From positions 2,480,001 through 2,544,000 of the forward strand of contig NZ_CP042862.1 of NCBI RefSeq assembly GCF_008001015.1: a stretch of DNA of 64,000 nt, read 5' to 3'. The stretch is from Serinicoccus profundi. GTDB taxonomy: Bacteria > Actinomycetota > Actinomycetes > Actinomycetales > Dermatophilaceae. Both the position numbers and the translations under genes were made by a program. Below the pieces are notes generated by a model, which saw only the letters and a list, made by a program, of their open reading frames with translations, was not told where the DNA came from and searched no databases. Positions within the stretch are counted from its first letter, which is position 1; each line of letters begins with the position of its first letter. Shown in pieces: positions 23,269-39,378 of this stretch.

Positions 23269-23880
23269 TCAGTTCTCCTTGAACGGGAAGCCCAGGTGCT
23301 TGAGCAGCGCCCGGCCCTCGTCGTCGGTCTTGGCGGTGGTCACCACGGTGATGTCCATGCCGCGGACCCGGTCGATCTTGTCCTGGTCGATCTCGTGGAA
23401 CATCGACTGCTCGTTGAGACCGAAGGTGTAGTTGCCGTTGCCGTCGAACTGACGCGGCGACAGACCGCGGAAGTCACGGATGCGCGGCAGCGCCAGGGCG
23501 AGCAGGCGGTCCAGGAACTCCCACATGCGGTCGCCGCGCAGGGTGACGTGCGCACCGATCGGCATACCCTCGCGCAGCTTGAACTGCGCGATGGACTTGC
23601 GGGCCTTGGTGACCGACGGCTTCTGACCGGTGATCGTGGCCAGGTCACGGATCGCGCCCTCGATGAGCTTGCTGTCGCGAGCTGCCTCGCCGACGCCCAT
23701 GTTGACGGTGATCTTGACCAGCCCGGGCACCTGCATCGGGTTGGCGTAGCCGAACTGCTCGGTCATGGCCGGGACGATGTCCTGGCGGTACTGCGCCTTG
23801 ACGCGCGGCTCCGCACCGGCGGAGGTGCTGGTGCCGGCCTGCGACTCGGTGGTCTCGGTGATGGTGTCAGTCATGCTCAC
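23269..23880 (-). CDS. rplE: 50S ribosomal protein L5
   Basis: 203 residues from a GTG at 23880 that overlaps the rplX stop (GTGA); an ATG two codons later (23874) is an alternative. uL5 holds 5S rRNA in the central protuberance. Conserved motifs are [38 protein letters not shown] and [11 protein letters not shown] Thr/Ser-rich N-terminal stretch of about 25 residues precedes the core. Confidence 0.95.
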   Translation of the reverse strand: MSMTDTITETTESQAGTSTSAGAEPRVKAQYRQDIVPAMTEQFGYANPMQVPGLVKITVNMGVGEAARDSKLIEGAIRDLATITGQKPSVTKARKSIAQFKLREGMPIGAHVTLRGDRMWEFLDRLLALALPRIRDFRGLSPRQFDGNGNYTFGLNEQSMFHEIDQDKIDRVRGMDITVVTTAKTDDEGRALLKHLGFPFKEN

Positions 23881-24221
23881 AGGTCCTTACCCGAGCGCAC
23901 CGCGACACGGGTGCGCACCGTCTTGATGCGGCCATCGCGGTCCACCTGCTCGACCCGGGTCTTGATCCGGGTCGGCGTCTTGGTCTCCGGGTCGACGACC
24001 ATCACGTTGGAGATGTGGATGGGCGCCTCCTGGACCTGGATGCCACCGGTGTTGACGCCCCGCTGACCACCGGCACGCGTGTGCTTGGTGATGCGGTTGA
24101 CACCCTCGACCAGCACCCGGCCGGTCTCGGTGTGCACGGCGATGACCCGGCCCTGAAGGCCCTTGTCCTTGCCGGCGATGACCTGCACGAGGTCGTTCTT
24201 CTTGATCTTCATCTTCGCCAT
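23877..24221 (-). CDS. rplX: 50S ribosomal protein L24
   Basis: 114 residues. uL24 is an assembly initiator near the tunnel exit. It has the KOW motif ([20 protein letters not shown]) at the N-terminus and [12 protein letters not shown]. The stop overlaps the rplE start, and the start is 3 bp after the rplN stop. Confidence 0.96.
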   Translation of the reverse strand: MAKMKIKKNDLVQVIAGKDKGLQGRVIAVHTETGRVLVEGVNRITKHTRAGGQRGVNTGGIQVQEAPIHISNVMVVDPETKTPTRIKTRVEQVDRDGRIKTVRTRVAVRSGKDL

Positions 24222-24224
24222 AGC

Positions 24225-24593
24225 TCAGATCACCTCCGGTGCGAGCGAGACGATGCGCATGAACCGCTTGTCGCGCAGCTCGCGGCCCACCGGGCCGAAG
24301 ATGCGGGTACCGCGGGGGTCACCGTCGTTCTTGAGGATGACCGCTGCGTTCTCGTCGAAACGGATGTAGCTGCCGTCGGGACGACGGCGCTCCTTGCGGG
24401 TGCGGACGATGACCGCCTTGACGACATCGCCCTTCTTGACATTGCCACCAGGGATGGCGTCCTTCACGGTCGCCACGATGGTGTCCCCGATGCCCGCGTA
24501 GCGGCGGCCGGAACCGCCGAGCACGCGGATGCACAGGAGCTCCTTGGCACCGGTGTTGTCGGCGACGCGCAGTCGCGACTCCTGCTGGATCAC
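24225..24593 (-). CDS. rplN: 50S ribosomal protein L14
   Basis: 122 residues from GTG at 24593 ([20 protein letters not shown]). uL14 lies at the subunit interface and is the silencing-factor binding site. Conserved core [19 protein letters not shown] and [20 protein letters not shown]. It opens the spc operon. The 115-bp gap to rpsQ holds two hairpins. Confidence 0.96.
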   Translation of the reverse strand: MIQQESRLRVADNTGAKELLCIRVLGGSGRRYAGIGDTIVATVKDAIPGGNVKKGDVVKAVIVRTRKERRRPDGSYIRFDENAAVILKNDGDPRGTRIFGPVGRELRDKRFMRIVSLAPEVI

Positions 24594-24620
24594 TGTTCGT
24601 TCTCCTACTGCCGACTGGTT

Positions 24621-24641
24621 CTCGACCCCGTCGGGGTCGAG
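24621..24641 (-). other. Intercistronic hairpin between rpsQ and rplN
   Basis: A perfect 9-bp stem CTCGACCCC/GGGGTCGAG with a 3-nt loop. A second GC stem (GGGGTC/GACCCC) lies at about 24678-24693. This is the S10-spc operon junction, so these may be a leaky terminator or processing site. Confidence 0.45.
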
Positions 24642-24708
24642 CCTGGCCAGACGTCGTGGATGAGAGGGTTCGTTCGCGGGGTCCGCAGACCCCGTGCGTG
24701 GGTGAGGC

Positions 24709-25041
24709 TTACTTGGCCTTCTCGAGGATCTCGACCAGCCGCCACCGCTTGGTGGCCGACAGCGGTCGGGTCTCCATGATGAGGACACGGTCGCCGATAC
24801 CGGCGGCGTTCTCCTCGTCGTGCGCCTTGACCTTGTTGGTCGTCCGCAGCACCTTGCCGTACAGGGCGTGCTTCACGCGGTCCTCGACCTGGACGACGAT
24901 CGTCTTGTCCATCTTGTCGCTGACGACGTAGCCCTGACGGGCCTTGCGGTAGTTGCGGTTGCCGCCGTGGCCGAGCGAGCTCTCGCTGGGCTCGTGCGCC
25001 TCGATCGACTCGGTGCTCTCGGTCTGGGTGCTCTCGCTCAT
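24709..25041 (-). CDS. rpsQ: 30S ribosomal protein S17
   Basis: 110 residues. The uS17 OB-fold core begins near residue 30 ([20 protein letters not shown]) and ends EILEKAK. It is a primary 16S rRNA binder. The Ser/Thr/Glu-rich first 28 residues are a disordered extension not seen in E. coli. It is the last gene of the S10 operon. Confidence 0.95.
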   Translation of the reverse strand: MSESTQTESTESIEAHEPSESSLGHGGNRNYRKARQGYVVSDKMDKTIVVQVEDRVKHALYGKVLRTTNKVKAHDEENAAGIGDRVLIMETRPLSATKRWRLVEILEKAK

Positions 25042-25043
25042 GC

Positions 25044-25292
25044 TCAGCCCACCTTCTCGTTCTCGTTGGACTCACGGCCGATGCCGAGCTCGCGCTCGCG
25101 CATCTCGGTGTAGATGCGCGCGATGTCCTTGCGGACGGCGCGCAGGCGGCCGTGGCTCTCCAGCTGCCCGGTGGCGGACTGGAAGCGCAGGTTGAACAGC
25201 TCCTTCTTGGCCTCGGCCAGAGCATCGGCCAGGGGGCCGTCCTCCAGGCCTCGCAGCTGCTCGGGGGTCAGGTTCTTGGAACCGACAGCCAT
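25044..25292 (-). CDS. rpmC: 50S ribosomal protein L29
   Basis: 82 residues, two-helix uL29 ([40 protein letters not shown]). It lies at the tunnel exit and helps bind trigger factor and SRP. The start overlaps the rplP stop by one base. Confidence 0.95.
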   Translation of the reverse strand: MAVGSKNLTPEQLRGLEDGPLADALAEAKKELFNLRFQSATGQLESHGRLRAVRKDIARIYTEMRERELGIGRESNENEKVG

Positions 25293-25711
25293 CAGATGTC
25301 ACCACCCTCACGGGAGACGAAACGGGTCTTCATGGGCAGCTTGTGCATCGCCAGACGCAGCGCCTCACGGGCGACGTCCTCGGACACACCGGACAGCTCG
25401 AACATGACGCGGCCCGGCTTGACGTTGGCGATCCACCACTCGGGCGAACCCTTACCGGAACCCATGCGGGTCTCGGCCGGCTTCTTGGTCAGCGGACGGT
25501 CCGGGTAGATGTTGATCCACACCTTGCCGCCACGCTTGATGTAGCGGGTCATGGCGATACGCGCGGACTCGATCTGCCGGTTGGTGACGTAGGCCGGCGC
25601 GAGCGCCTGGATGCCGTAGTCACCGAACGCGAGCTGGGTGCCACCCTTGGCGTTGCCGGAGCGGCCGGGGTGGTGCTGCTTGCGGTGCTTGACGCGACGG
25701 GGAATCAACAT
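25292..25711 (-). CDS. rplP: 50S ribosomal protein L16
   Basis: 139 residues. uL16 positions A-site tRNA and completes the peptidyl-transferase centre. It starts [19 protein letters not shown], contains [20 protein letters not shown] and [14 protein letters not shown], the usual uL16 signatures. One-base overlaps (TGATG) link it with rpsC and rpmC. Confidence 0.97.
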   Translation of the reverse strand: MLIPRRVKHRKQHHPGRSGNAKGGTQLAFGDYGIQALAPAYVTNRQIESARIAMTRYIKRGGKVWINIYPDRPLTKKPAETRMGSGKGSPEWWIANVKPGRVMFELSGVSEDVAREALRLAMHKLPMKTRFVSREGGDI

Positions 25712-26568
25712 CAGGACTGCTCTCCCTCGGTGGTAGCGGGGGCGGCCGTCGCCGACTCGTTCTGACCGCTCGCGGGAGCCTGCTCGGAGGTCGCCGCGTC
25801 GTCACGACGCGGGGCACGACCACGGCGCTCGCCGCGGTCTCCGGCGGGGCCACCGCGGCCGCCACGGCCACCACGGCGGTCGCCACCACGCCCGCTGGGG
25901 GCCTGGGCCTCTTCGCGGGCCAGCTCCTTGGCGGTGAGGTCGCCCTTGTAGATCCAGACCTTCACGCCGATGCGGCCGAAGGTCGTCTTGGCCTCGTAGA
26001 AGCCGTAGTCGATGTTGGCGCGCAGGGTGTGCAGCGGGACCCGGCCCTCGCGGTAGAACTCCGAGCGGGACATCTCCGCGCCGCCGAGACGACCCGAGCA
26101 CTGGATCCGGATGCCCTTGGCGCCGGCGCGCAGCGAGGACTGCATCCCCTTGCGCATCGCGCGACGGAACGTCACGCGGGCGGCCAGCTGCTCGGCGATG
26201 CCCTGGGCGACCAGCTGCGCGTCGACCTCGGGGTTCTTCACCTCGAGGATGTTGAGCTGCACCTGCTTGCCGGTGAGCTTCTCCAGCGCGCCGCGCAGGC
26301 GGTCGGCCTCGGCGCCGCGGCGACCGATGACGATGCCCGGGCGGGCGGTGTGGATGTCGACCCGGACCCGGTCACGGGTCCGCTCGATCTCGACCTTGGA
26401 GATGCCTGCCCGGTCCATGCCGGTGGACAGCAGCTCACGGATCGCGACGTCTTCCTTCACGTAGTCGCGGTAGCGCTGACCCTCCTTCGTGGAGTCGGCG
26501 AACCAGCGGCTGCGGTGGTCGGTCGTGATGCCCAGGCGGTAGCCGTTCGGGTTGATCTTCTGCCCCAT
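25711..26568 (-). CDS. rpsC: 30S ribosomal protein S3 with RGG-rich C-terminal tail
   Basis: 285 residues from the ATG at 26568 ([20 protein letters not shown]). uS3 lines the mRNA entry site and has helicase activity with S4 and S5. The KH domain [16 protein letters not shown] and [18 protein letters not shown] are conserved. After residue 220 a tail of Arg-Gly-Gly repeats (about 223-260) and an Ala/Thr/Glu end extend it well beyond the E. coli protein. The tail resembles the Arg/Gly arm on S5 in the same operon region. Confidence 0.96.
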   Translation of the reverse strand: MGQKINPNGYRLGITTDHRSRWFADSTKEGQRYRDYVKEDVAIRELLSTGMDRAGISKVEIERTRDRVRVDIHTARPGIVIGRRGAEADRLRGALEKLTGKQVQLNILEVKNPEVDAQLVAQGIAEQLAARVTFRRAMRKGMQSSLRAGAKGIRIQCSGRLGGAEMSRSEFYREGRVPLHTLRANIDYGFYEAKTTFGRIGVKVWIYKGDLTAKELAREEAQAPSGRGGDRRGGRGGRGGPAGDRGERRGRAPRRDDAATSEQAPASGQNESATAAPATTEGEQS

Positions 26569-26933
26569 CAGCGGGCACCTCCCTTGATCTGCTCGGTGAC
26601 GACCACGGTGATGTGGCTCGTGCGCTTGTTGATCCGGCTGGCGCGACCCTGGGCCCGCGGCCGGAACCGCTTCATGGTCGGGCCTTCGTCGACGTAGGCG
26701 GCCGAGACGACGAGACGCGTCTCGTCGATGCCGGCGCCGCTGTTGTCGGCGGCGTGCCGGGCGTTGGCGACCGCGCTGTTCAGGACCTTGAGCACCGGCT
26801 CGCTGGCGCTCTGCGGCGCGAACCGCATGAGGGCCTGCGCCTCCGGGACGCTCTTGCCCCGGATGAGGTCGACGACACGGCGGGCCTTCATCGGCGTCAC
26901 GCGGACGAACCGCGCCTGCGCCTTGGCTTCCAT
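26568..26933 (-). CDS. rplV: 50S ribosomal protein L22
   Basis: 121 residues from the ATG at 26933 ([20 protein letters not shown]), which has GAAGGA upstream and fits the family. An ATG at 26972 that overlaps the rpsS stop (ATGA) would add 13 residues and cannot be excluded. uL22 lines the exit tunnel and is a macrolide-resistance site. Ends EQIKGGAR. Confidence 0.94.
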   Translation of the reverse strand: MEAKAQARFVRVTPMKARRVVDLIRGKSVPEAQALMRFAPQSASEPVLKVLNSAVANARHAADNSGAGIDETRLVVSAAYVDEGPTMKRFRPRAQGRASRINKRTSHITVVVTEQIKGGAR

Positions 26934-26968
26934 GACGAATCCTTCTTCCGTGGTGTTCGTGGTGGTCG

Positions 26969-27250
26969 TCATCGGCGGCGACCCTTCCTGTCGTCCTTCT
27001 CGTGACCCTTGAACGTACGGGTCGGAGCGAACTCACCGAGCTTGTGGCCGACCATCGACTCGGTCACGAAGACCGGGACGTGCTTGCGGCCGTCGTGCAC
27101 GGCCAGCGTGTGGCCGAGCATGTCGGGGGTGATCATCGACCGGCGGGACCAGGTCTTGATGACGTTCTTGGTACCGGCCTCGTTCTGAGCGTCCACCTTC
27201 TTGGTGAGGTGGTCGTCGACGAACGGGCCCTTCTTCAGGCTGCGAGGCAT
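26969..27250 (-). CDS. rpsS: 30S ribosomal protein S19
   Basis: 93 residues, [20 protein letters not shown] at the start and [19 protein letters not shown] near the end. uS19 forms a complex with S13 in the 30S head. It lies between rplB and rplV as expected. Confidence 0.97.
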   Translation of the reverse strand: MPRSLKKGPFVDDHLTKKVDAQNEAGTKNVIKTWSRRSMITPDMLGHTLAVHDGRKHVPVFVTESMVGHKLGEFAPTRTFKGHEKDDRKGRRR

Positions 27251-27270
27251 ATGCGGGACTGCTCCTAAAC

Positions 27271-28107
27271 TCAGCGCTTCTTGCCGGTCCGGCGACGACG
27301 CACGATGAGCTTGTCGCTGGGCTTGTTGGGCTTGCGGGTACGGCCCTCGGGCTGACCCCAGGGGCTCACCGGGTGGCGGCCACCGGAGGTGCGGCCCTCT
27401 CCACCACCGTGCGGGTGGTCGACCGGGTTCATGACGACACCACGGACGGTCGGGCGCTTGCCCTTCCACCTCATCCGGCCGGCCTTGCCCCAGCTGATGT
27501 TGCTCTGCTCGGCGTTGCCGACCTCGCCGATGGTGGCGCGGCAGCGGGCGTCGACGTTGCGGATCTCACCGGAGGGCATGCGCAGCTGCGCCATGCTGCC
27601 CTCCTTGGCGACCAGCTGGACGCGCGCCCCGGCCGAACGGGCGATCTTGGCTCCACCGCCGGGCCGGAGCTCGATGGCGTGGATGACGGTACCGACCGGG
27701 ATGTTGCGCAGCGGCAGGTTGTTACCCGGCTTGATGTCCGCCGAGGGGCCGTTCTCGATCGTGTCGCCCTGCTTGAGCCGGTTCGGCGCGATGATGTAGC
27801 GCTTCTCGCCGTCCGTGTAGTGCAGGAGCGCGATGCGGGCCGTGCGGTTGGGGTCGTACTCGATGTGCGCGACCTTGGCGTTGACGCCGTCCTTGTCCGC
27901 GCGTCGGAAGTCGATCACCCGGTAGGCGCGCTTGTGCCCGCCACCGATGTGCCGCGTCGTGATCCGGCCGGACGCGTTGCGTCCACCGGTCTTCGACAGC
28001 GGCTTGACCAGCGACTTCTCCGGCGTCGTCCGGGTCACCTCGACGAAGTCGGCCACGCTGGAGCCACGTCGGCCCGGCGTCGTCGGCTTGTACTTGCGAA
28101 TAGCCAT
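27271..28107 (-). CDS. rplB: 50S ribosomal protein L2
   Basis: 278 residues from the ATG at 28107 ([20 protein letters not shown]). uL2 is needed for subunit association and peptidyl transfer. The conserved C-terminal segment [19 protein letters not shown], with the functionally important His, is present. Confidence 0.97.
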   Translation of the reverse strand: MAIRKYKPTTPGRRGSSVADFVEVTRTTPEKSLVKPLSKTGGRNASGRITTRHIGGGHKRAYRVIDFRRADKDGVNAKVAHIEYDPNRTARIALLHYTDGEKRYIIAPNRLKQGDTIENGPSADIKPGNNLPLRNIPVGTVIHAIELRPGGGAKIARSAGARVQLVAKEGSMAQLRMPSGEIRNVDARCRATIGEVGNAEQSNISWGKAGRMRWKGKRPTVRGVVMNPVDHPHGGGEGRTSGGRHPVSPWGQPEGRTRKPNKPSDKLIVRRRRTGKKR

Positions 28108-28147
28108 TATCGAAAGTCCTCTAGCTTCTCGTCTCGTGCCCCGGCGC

Positions 28148-28456
28148 TCAGAGCGTGCCGAAGATGTCGATGGAACCCTCACGCAGCGTGACGATCGCCC
28201 GCTTCGTGTCCTTGCGCCGCCCCATCCCGAACCGCGTGCGACGGGCCTTGCCCTTGCGGTTGAGGGTGTGCACCGAGGAGACCTTGACGTCGAAGATCGA
28301 CTCCACGGCCTTCTTGATCTGCGACTTGTTGGCGCGCGGGTCGACCAGGAAGGTGTACTTGCCCTGGTCCAGCAGCGCGTACGACTTCTCGGACACGACC
28401 GGCGACAGCAGGATGTCGCGAGGGTCCTTCTGGGTGCTGAAGGTGCTGGTGCTCAC
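28148..28456 (-). CDS. rplW: 50S ribosomal protein L23
   Basis: 102 residues from a GTG at 28456 that overlaps the rplD stop (GTGA). uL23 is the docking site for trigger factor and SRP at the tunnel exit. Core: [20 protein letters not shown] and [16 protein letters not shown]. Confidence 0.95.
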   Translation of the reverse strand: MSTSTFSTQKDPRDILLSPVVSEKSYALLDQGKYTFLVDPRANKSQIKKAVESIFDVKVSSVHTLNRKGKARRTRFGMGRRKDTKRAIVTLREGSIDIFGTL

Positions 28457-29103
28457 TTGGTCTCCTCGGCAGTCGCGGCGCTCACGCCGGAGATGAAGGT
28501 GTCCAGGGCGGCCTGGGTGAAGACCACGTCGTCCGAGCACAGCACGTCGTAGGTGTTGAGCTGGTCGACGAACAGCACGTGGACGTCGGGCATGTTGCGC
28601 ACGCTGCGCAACGCCAGCTCCTCCGTGCGGTTCAGGACCACGAGGAAGTTGGGCCGGTCCGACAGCGCCTGCAGCGCGGTCCGTGCCGTGCGCGTCGAGG
28701 GCAGCTCGCCCTCGACCAGCGCGGACAGCACGTGGATGCGACCGTGACGGGCGCGGTCCGACAGAGCACCGCGCAGAGCGGCGGCCTTCATCTTCTTGGG
28801 GGTCTTCTGGGCGTAGTTGCGCGGCTGGGGGCCGTGCACCGTGCCACCGCCGGCGAACTGCGGGGCGCGGGTCGAGCCCTGACGCGCCCGGCCGGTCCCC
28901 TTCTGGCGGTAGGGCTTGCGGCCACCGCCGCGGACCTCGCCGCGGGTCTTGGTGGAGTGCGTGCCCTGGCGGGCCGCGGCCAGCTGGGCCACGACGACCT
29001 GGTGGATGAGCGGCACGTTGGTCTGCACGTCGAAGAGCTCGGCGGGCAGGTCCACGGTGCCGGCGTCACCACCGGCGGGCTTGGTGATGGTGATGGTGGT
29101 CAT
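28453..29103 (-). CDS. rplD: 50S ribosomal protein L4
   Basis: 216 residues from the ATG at 29103. uL4 lines the exit tunnel and in E. coli represses the S10 operon. The extended loop ([20 protein letters not shown]) and the C-terminal domain ([15 protein letters not shown]) are conserved. The start is 7 bp after the rplC stop. Confidence 0.96.
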   Translation of the reverse strand: MTTITITKPAGGDAGTVDLPAELFDVQTNVPLIHQVVVAQLAAARQGTHSTKTRGEVRGGGRKPYRQKGTGRARQGSTRAPQFAGGGTVHGPQPRNYAQKTPKKMKAAALRGALSDRARHGRIHVLSALVEGELPSTRTARTALQALSDRPNFLVVLNRTEELALRSVRNMPDVHVLFVDQLNTYDVLCSDDVVFTQAALDTFISGVSAATAEETK

Positions 29104-29110
29104 GTCTGGT

Positions 29111-29797
29111 TCACGCACCCTTCGCGGCCGTGCGCACGAGGACGACGCCGCCGCGGGGGCCGGGAACGGCACCCTTGATGAGCAGCAGGCCCTTGTCCGC
29201 GTCCACGGCGTGGACGGTCAGGTTCGAGGTGGTCTGGCGCTCGCCGCCCATACGGCCGGCCATGCGCATGCCCTTGAAGACGCGACCCGGGGTGGCGCAG
29301 CCACCGATGGATCCCGGCTTGCGGTGGTTGCGGTGCGCACCGTGGGAGGCGCTCACACCGTGGAAGCCGTGACGCTTCATGACGCCGGCGAAGCCCTTGC
29401 CCTTGGTGGTGCCGGTGACATCCACCTTCTGGCCGCCCTCGAACGCCTCGGCCGTGATCTCCTGGCCGAGCTCGTAGTCGGCGGCGTCAGCGGTGCGCAG
29501 CTCGGCCACGTGCCGGCGCGGCGTGACGCCGGCCTTGGCGAAGTGGCCCTTGAGCGGCTGGGTCACCTTGCGCGGGTCGATCGCGCCGAACGCAATCTGC
29601 ACGGCGTCGTACCCGTCGGTCTGCGCGTTGCGCACCTGGGTGACGACGGCCGGGCCGGCCTTGATGACCGTGACCGGGACGAGACGGTTCTCGGCGTCCC
29701 AGACCTGGGTCATGCCGAGCTTCTCGCCGAGCACACCCTTGAAGGTGCGCGTCGTGGTCGCTGCAGTAGTCGTAGTAGTCATCGTCGTCACACTCAC
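29111..29797 (-). CDS. rplC: 50S ribosomal protein L3
   Basis: 228 residues from a GTG at 29797 overlapping the rpsJ stop (GTGA); ATG codons a few residues later are alternatives. uL3 is an early assembly protein reaching the peptidyl-transferase centre. The Thr-rich start leads to [30 protein letters not shown] and [17 protein letters not shown] are family signatures. Confidence 0.95.
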   Translation of the reverse strand: MSVTTMTTTTTAATTTRTFKGVLGEKLGMTQVWDAENRLVPVTVIKAGPAVVTQVRNAQTDGYDAVQIAFGAIDPRKVTQPLKGHFAKAGVTPRRHVAELRTADAADYELGQEITAEAFEGGQKVDVTGTTKGKGFAGVMKRHGFHGVSASHGAHRNHRKPGSIGGCATPGRVFKGMRMAGRMGGERQTTSNLTVHAVDADKGLLLIKGAVPGPRGGVVLVRTAAKGA

Positions 29798-30102
29798 AGC
29801 TTGATCTCGATGTTGACGTCCGCCGGGAGGTCGAGACGCATCAAGGAGTCGACCGCCTTGGGGGTGGGGTCGACGATATCGATCAGCCGCTTGTGGGTAC
29901 GCATCTCGAAGTGCTCGCGGCTGTCCTTGTACTTGTGCGGCGACCGGATGACGCAGAAGACATTCTTCTCCGTCGGCAGCGGCACCGGGCCGACCACCGT
30001 GGCGCCAGCACGGGTCACCGTGTCAACGATCTTGCGCGCCGAGCTGTCGATGACCTCGTGGTCGTACGACTTCAGCCGGATGCGGATCTTCTGTCCCGCC
30101 AT
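29794..30102 (-). CDS. rpsJ: 30S ribosomal protein S10
   Basis: 102 residues ([34 protein letters not shown]). uS10 is in the 30S head and is also NusE, which links ribosome and antitermination complexes through NusG. First gene of the S10 operon; a 428-bp gap separates it from tuf. Confidence 0.97.
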   Translation of the reverse strand: MAGQKIRIRLKSYDHEVIDSSARKIVDTVTRAGATVVGPVPLPTEKNVFCVIRSPHKYKDSREHFEMRTHKRLIDIVDPTPKAVDSLMRLDLPADVNIEIKL

Positions 30103-30350
30103 CGCTTGTCTGACTCTCTCTCGTCGTCCATCTGGAACATTCGTGGTCCGGTCCGTCGGGCCTTTCACCGACCCCCGCGGTCGGGCGTGTCGCGCCTCCC
30201 GCGGACGTCACCCAGGAATCCTCAGATCGATCTGGGCTGTGTCCGTGCCCGGCTCGGCCGGGGCTTGCGCTGCCGTCGCCCGCGTCCCGCAGGAAGCGTG
30301 CCGTACGGCCGGCGGTGCACACATGGGTGTACGCCGCGCGTCAAGCAACC

Positions 30351-30379
30351 TGTCTAGTGTGCCATGCGGCGGGGGTCGA
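30351..30379 (-). promoter_or_regulatory. Candidate S10 operon promoter
   Basis: On the minus strand TCGACC (30374-30379) and TAGACA (30351-30356) are 17 bp apart. The resulting leader to rpsJ would be about 240 nt. It includes several GC-rich inverted repeats, and an L4-responsive or other leader control is possible. Apart from this promoter and the tuf terminator, the 30103-30530 gap shows nothing else that I recognise. Confidence 0.5.
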
Positions 30380-30475
30380 CCTCAAATCGGCCTCGGTGCG
30401 GTACCAGGCACCTGCTCCGGGCCTCGACCCGCGTCGGTGCCGCTCCGGCCAGGGGCACCACTCCCCCGCACGAGA

Positions 30476-30508
30476 AAGCCCCCGTCACCACGAAGGTGAC
30501 GGGGGCTT
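30476..30508 (-). terminator. Terminator after tuf (end of str operon)
   Basis: A perfect 14-bp stem (30476-30489 with 30495-30508) and a 5-nt loop begin about 20 bp after the tuf stop. It ends the rpsL-rpsG-fusA-tuf operon. Confidence 0.88.
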
Positions 30509-30530
30509 GCTCGCGCGTGAGCGGGTCAGA

Positions 30531-31724
<1,194 letters not shown>

Positions 31725-31837
31725 TTGGATGTCCTCCTGTTGGACTTGCGATGTGCAATCGTCACCGGCTGGGTGCCGGAGCGACGTCTGGGATGGGTGT
31801 TGCTCGGTCCATCACTCCGCGGACGGAGTGAACGGGA

Positions 31838-33940
<2,103 letters not shown>

Positions 33941-34038
33941 AGTCTCTCTTCTCTGCTTGTCTCTCGTGGTCAGTGCGGTGCGGTGTGGGGGCCGGGGTGG
34001 GCAGCGCGCTCGGCGCGCGCCCTTCCCCGACCCTCAGG

Positions 34039-34509
34039 TCACCAGCGGTAGTGCGCGAACGCCTTGTTGGCGTCGGCCATCTTGTGGGTGTCCTCACGAC
34101 GCTTCACCGCGGCGCCCAGGCCGTTGCTCGCGTCGAGGATCTCGTTCATGAGTCGCTCGGTCATGGTCTTCTCACGACGCTGCCGCGAGTAGCCCACGAG
34201 CCAGCGCAACGCGAGGGTGGTGCTGCGACCGGGCTTGACCTCGATCGGGACCTGGTAGGTCGCACCGCCGACGCGGCGGGACTTGACCTCGAGGGCCGGC
34301 TTGACGTTGTCCAGCGCACGCTTGAGCGTCTGCACGGGGTCGGTGCCGGTCTTGGCACGGACGCCCTCGAGCGCGCCGTAGACGATGCGCTCGGCGGTGG
34401 ACTTCTTGCCGTCCAGCAGGATCTTGTTGACGAGCTGGGTCACCAGGGTCGAGCCGTAGACCGGGTCGTTGATGAGGGGACGCTTGGGAGCAGGGCCCTT
34501 ACGAGGCAT
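34039..34509 (-). CDS. rpsG: 30S ribosomal protein S7
   Basis: 156 residues, [20 protein letters not shown] to [10 protein letters not shown]. uS7 nucleates the 30S head and contacts E-site tRNA. It overlaps the rpsL stop by one base (TAATG). Confidence 0.97.
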   Translation of the reverse strand: MPRKGPAPKRPLINDPVYGSTLVTQLVNKILLDGKKSTAERIVYGALEGVRAKTGTDPVQTLKRALDNVKPALEVKSRRVGGATYQVPIEVKPGRSTTLALRWLVGYSRQRREKTMTERLMNEILDASNGLGAAVKRREDTHKMADANKAFAHYRW

Positions 34510-34883
34510 TACTTCTTCTCCTTCTTCGCGCCGTAGCGGGAGCGGGACTGGTTGCGTCCCTTGACGCCCTGGGTGTCCAGGGATCCGCGGATGATCTTGT
34601 AGCGGACACCGGGGAGGTCCTTCACCCGGCCGCCGCGGACGAGCACGATCGAGTGCTCCTGGAGGTTGTGACCCACGCCCGGGATGTAGGCCGTGACCTC
34701 GACGCCGCTGGTGAGGCGCACACGGGCGACCTTGCGCAGGGCGGAGTTCGGCTTCTTCGGGGTGGTGGTGTAGACGCGGGTGCAGACGCCGCGGCGCTGC
34801 GGGTTGCCCTTGAGGGCCGGGGAGTTGGTCTTCTTGACCTTGTCCTGCCGGCCCTTGCGGACAAGCTGGTTGATCGTAGGCAC
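34509..34883 (-). CDS. rpsL: 30S ribosomal protein S12
   Basis: 124 residues from a GTG at 34883 ([20 protein letters not shown]). uS12 monitors decoding. The streptomycin-relevant lysines in [13 protein letters not shown] and [13 protein letters not shown] are wild type. It heads the str operon. The 433-bp region upstream contains its promoter and the rpoC terminator. Confidence 0.97.
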   Translation of the reverse strand: MPTINQLVRKGRQDKVKKTNSPALKGNPQRRGVCTRVYTTTPKKPNSALRKVARVRLTSGVEVTAYIPGVGHNLQEHSIVLVRGGRVKDLPGVRYKIIRGSLDTQGVKGRNQSRSRYGAKKEKK

Positions 34884-35153
34884 TGATTCTCCGTCAGTCG
34901 TGGTTGGTCCTCGCTCGCTGCTCGGGCCACCGGCCCGCACAGGTCACGCTCCTTGAGTTGCGCCTGCCCTCGACCGGCCCCAACGCTGTGGGTGGGTCCG
35001 GTGAGCACACGCTGCTCTCCCCTGCACTTCCCGACCGGCTCTCCGCAGGGCATGAGGTGCCGCACGGGGATCCGGGCGGACTGCCCGGCGAGAGGTGGAT
35101 GCGGGCCACAGGGACCCGCGAGCGCGCAGGGCCTAGCCCGCACACAGTTCTCC

Positions 35154-35183
35154 AGGGTACCGCCCGCGGCCTCGGGCGGCCAA
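35154..35183 (-). promoter_or_regulatory. str operon promoter (rpsL)
   Basis: -35 TTGGCC (35178-35183) and -10 TACCCT (35154-35159) with an 18-bp spacer on the minus strand, about 270 nt before rpsL. The upstream block GCGGATTTGGCC is shared with the rplJ promoter. The long leader between it and rpsL has no recognised riboswitch or gene. Confidence 0.6.
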
Positions 35184-35241
35184 ATCCGCGCCCCTCCCCC
35201 GGCACCACCTCCAGCACCGGAGCAATGGGGACGCGATGCGC

Positions 35242-35282
35242 CAGGGGCGGGTATGCCGTGAGTCACGGCATACCCGCCCCTG
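35242..35282 (-). terminator. Terminator after rpoC
   Basis: A perfect 19-bp stem (35242-35260 with 35264-35282) with a 3-nt loop begins 34 bp after the rpoC stop. It separates rpoBC from the str operon. Both arms contain the GGTATGCC/GGCATACC octamer. Confidence 0.9.
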
Positions 35283-35316
35283 ACGGTCAGACCTCGCGGT
35301 CAGGTCGGGCGCGCGC

Positions 35317-39243
<3,927 letters not shown>

Positions 39244-39378
39244 TGTGTGCCTTCCTTCTTTCGTATGCAGTAGCGCTCACGTGTAGTAGTTGGTCGCCGG
39301 GCGGGACCCGTACGGGCTCTGCCCGGCGACCTGACTCTCCGCGGGACGCACGCTGCGCGCGTCCCGCGGCATACCTGA

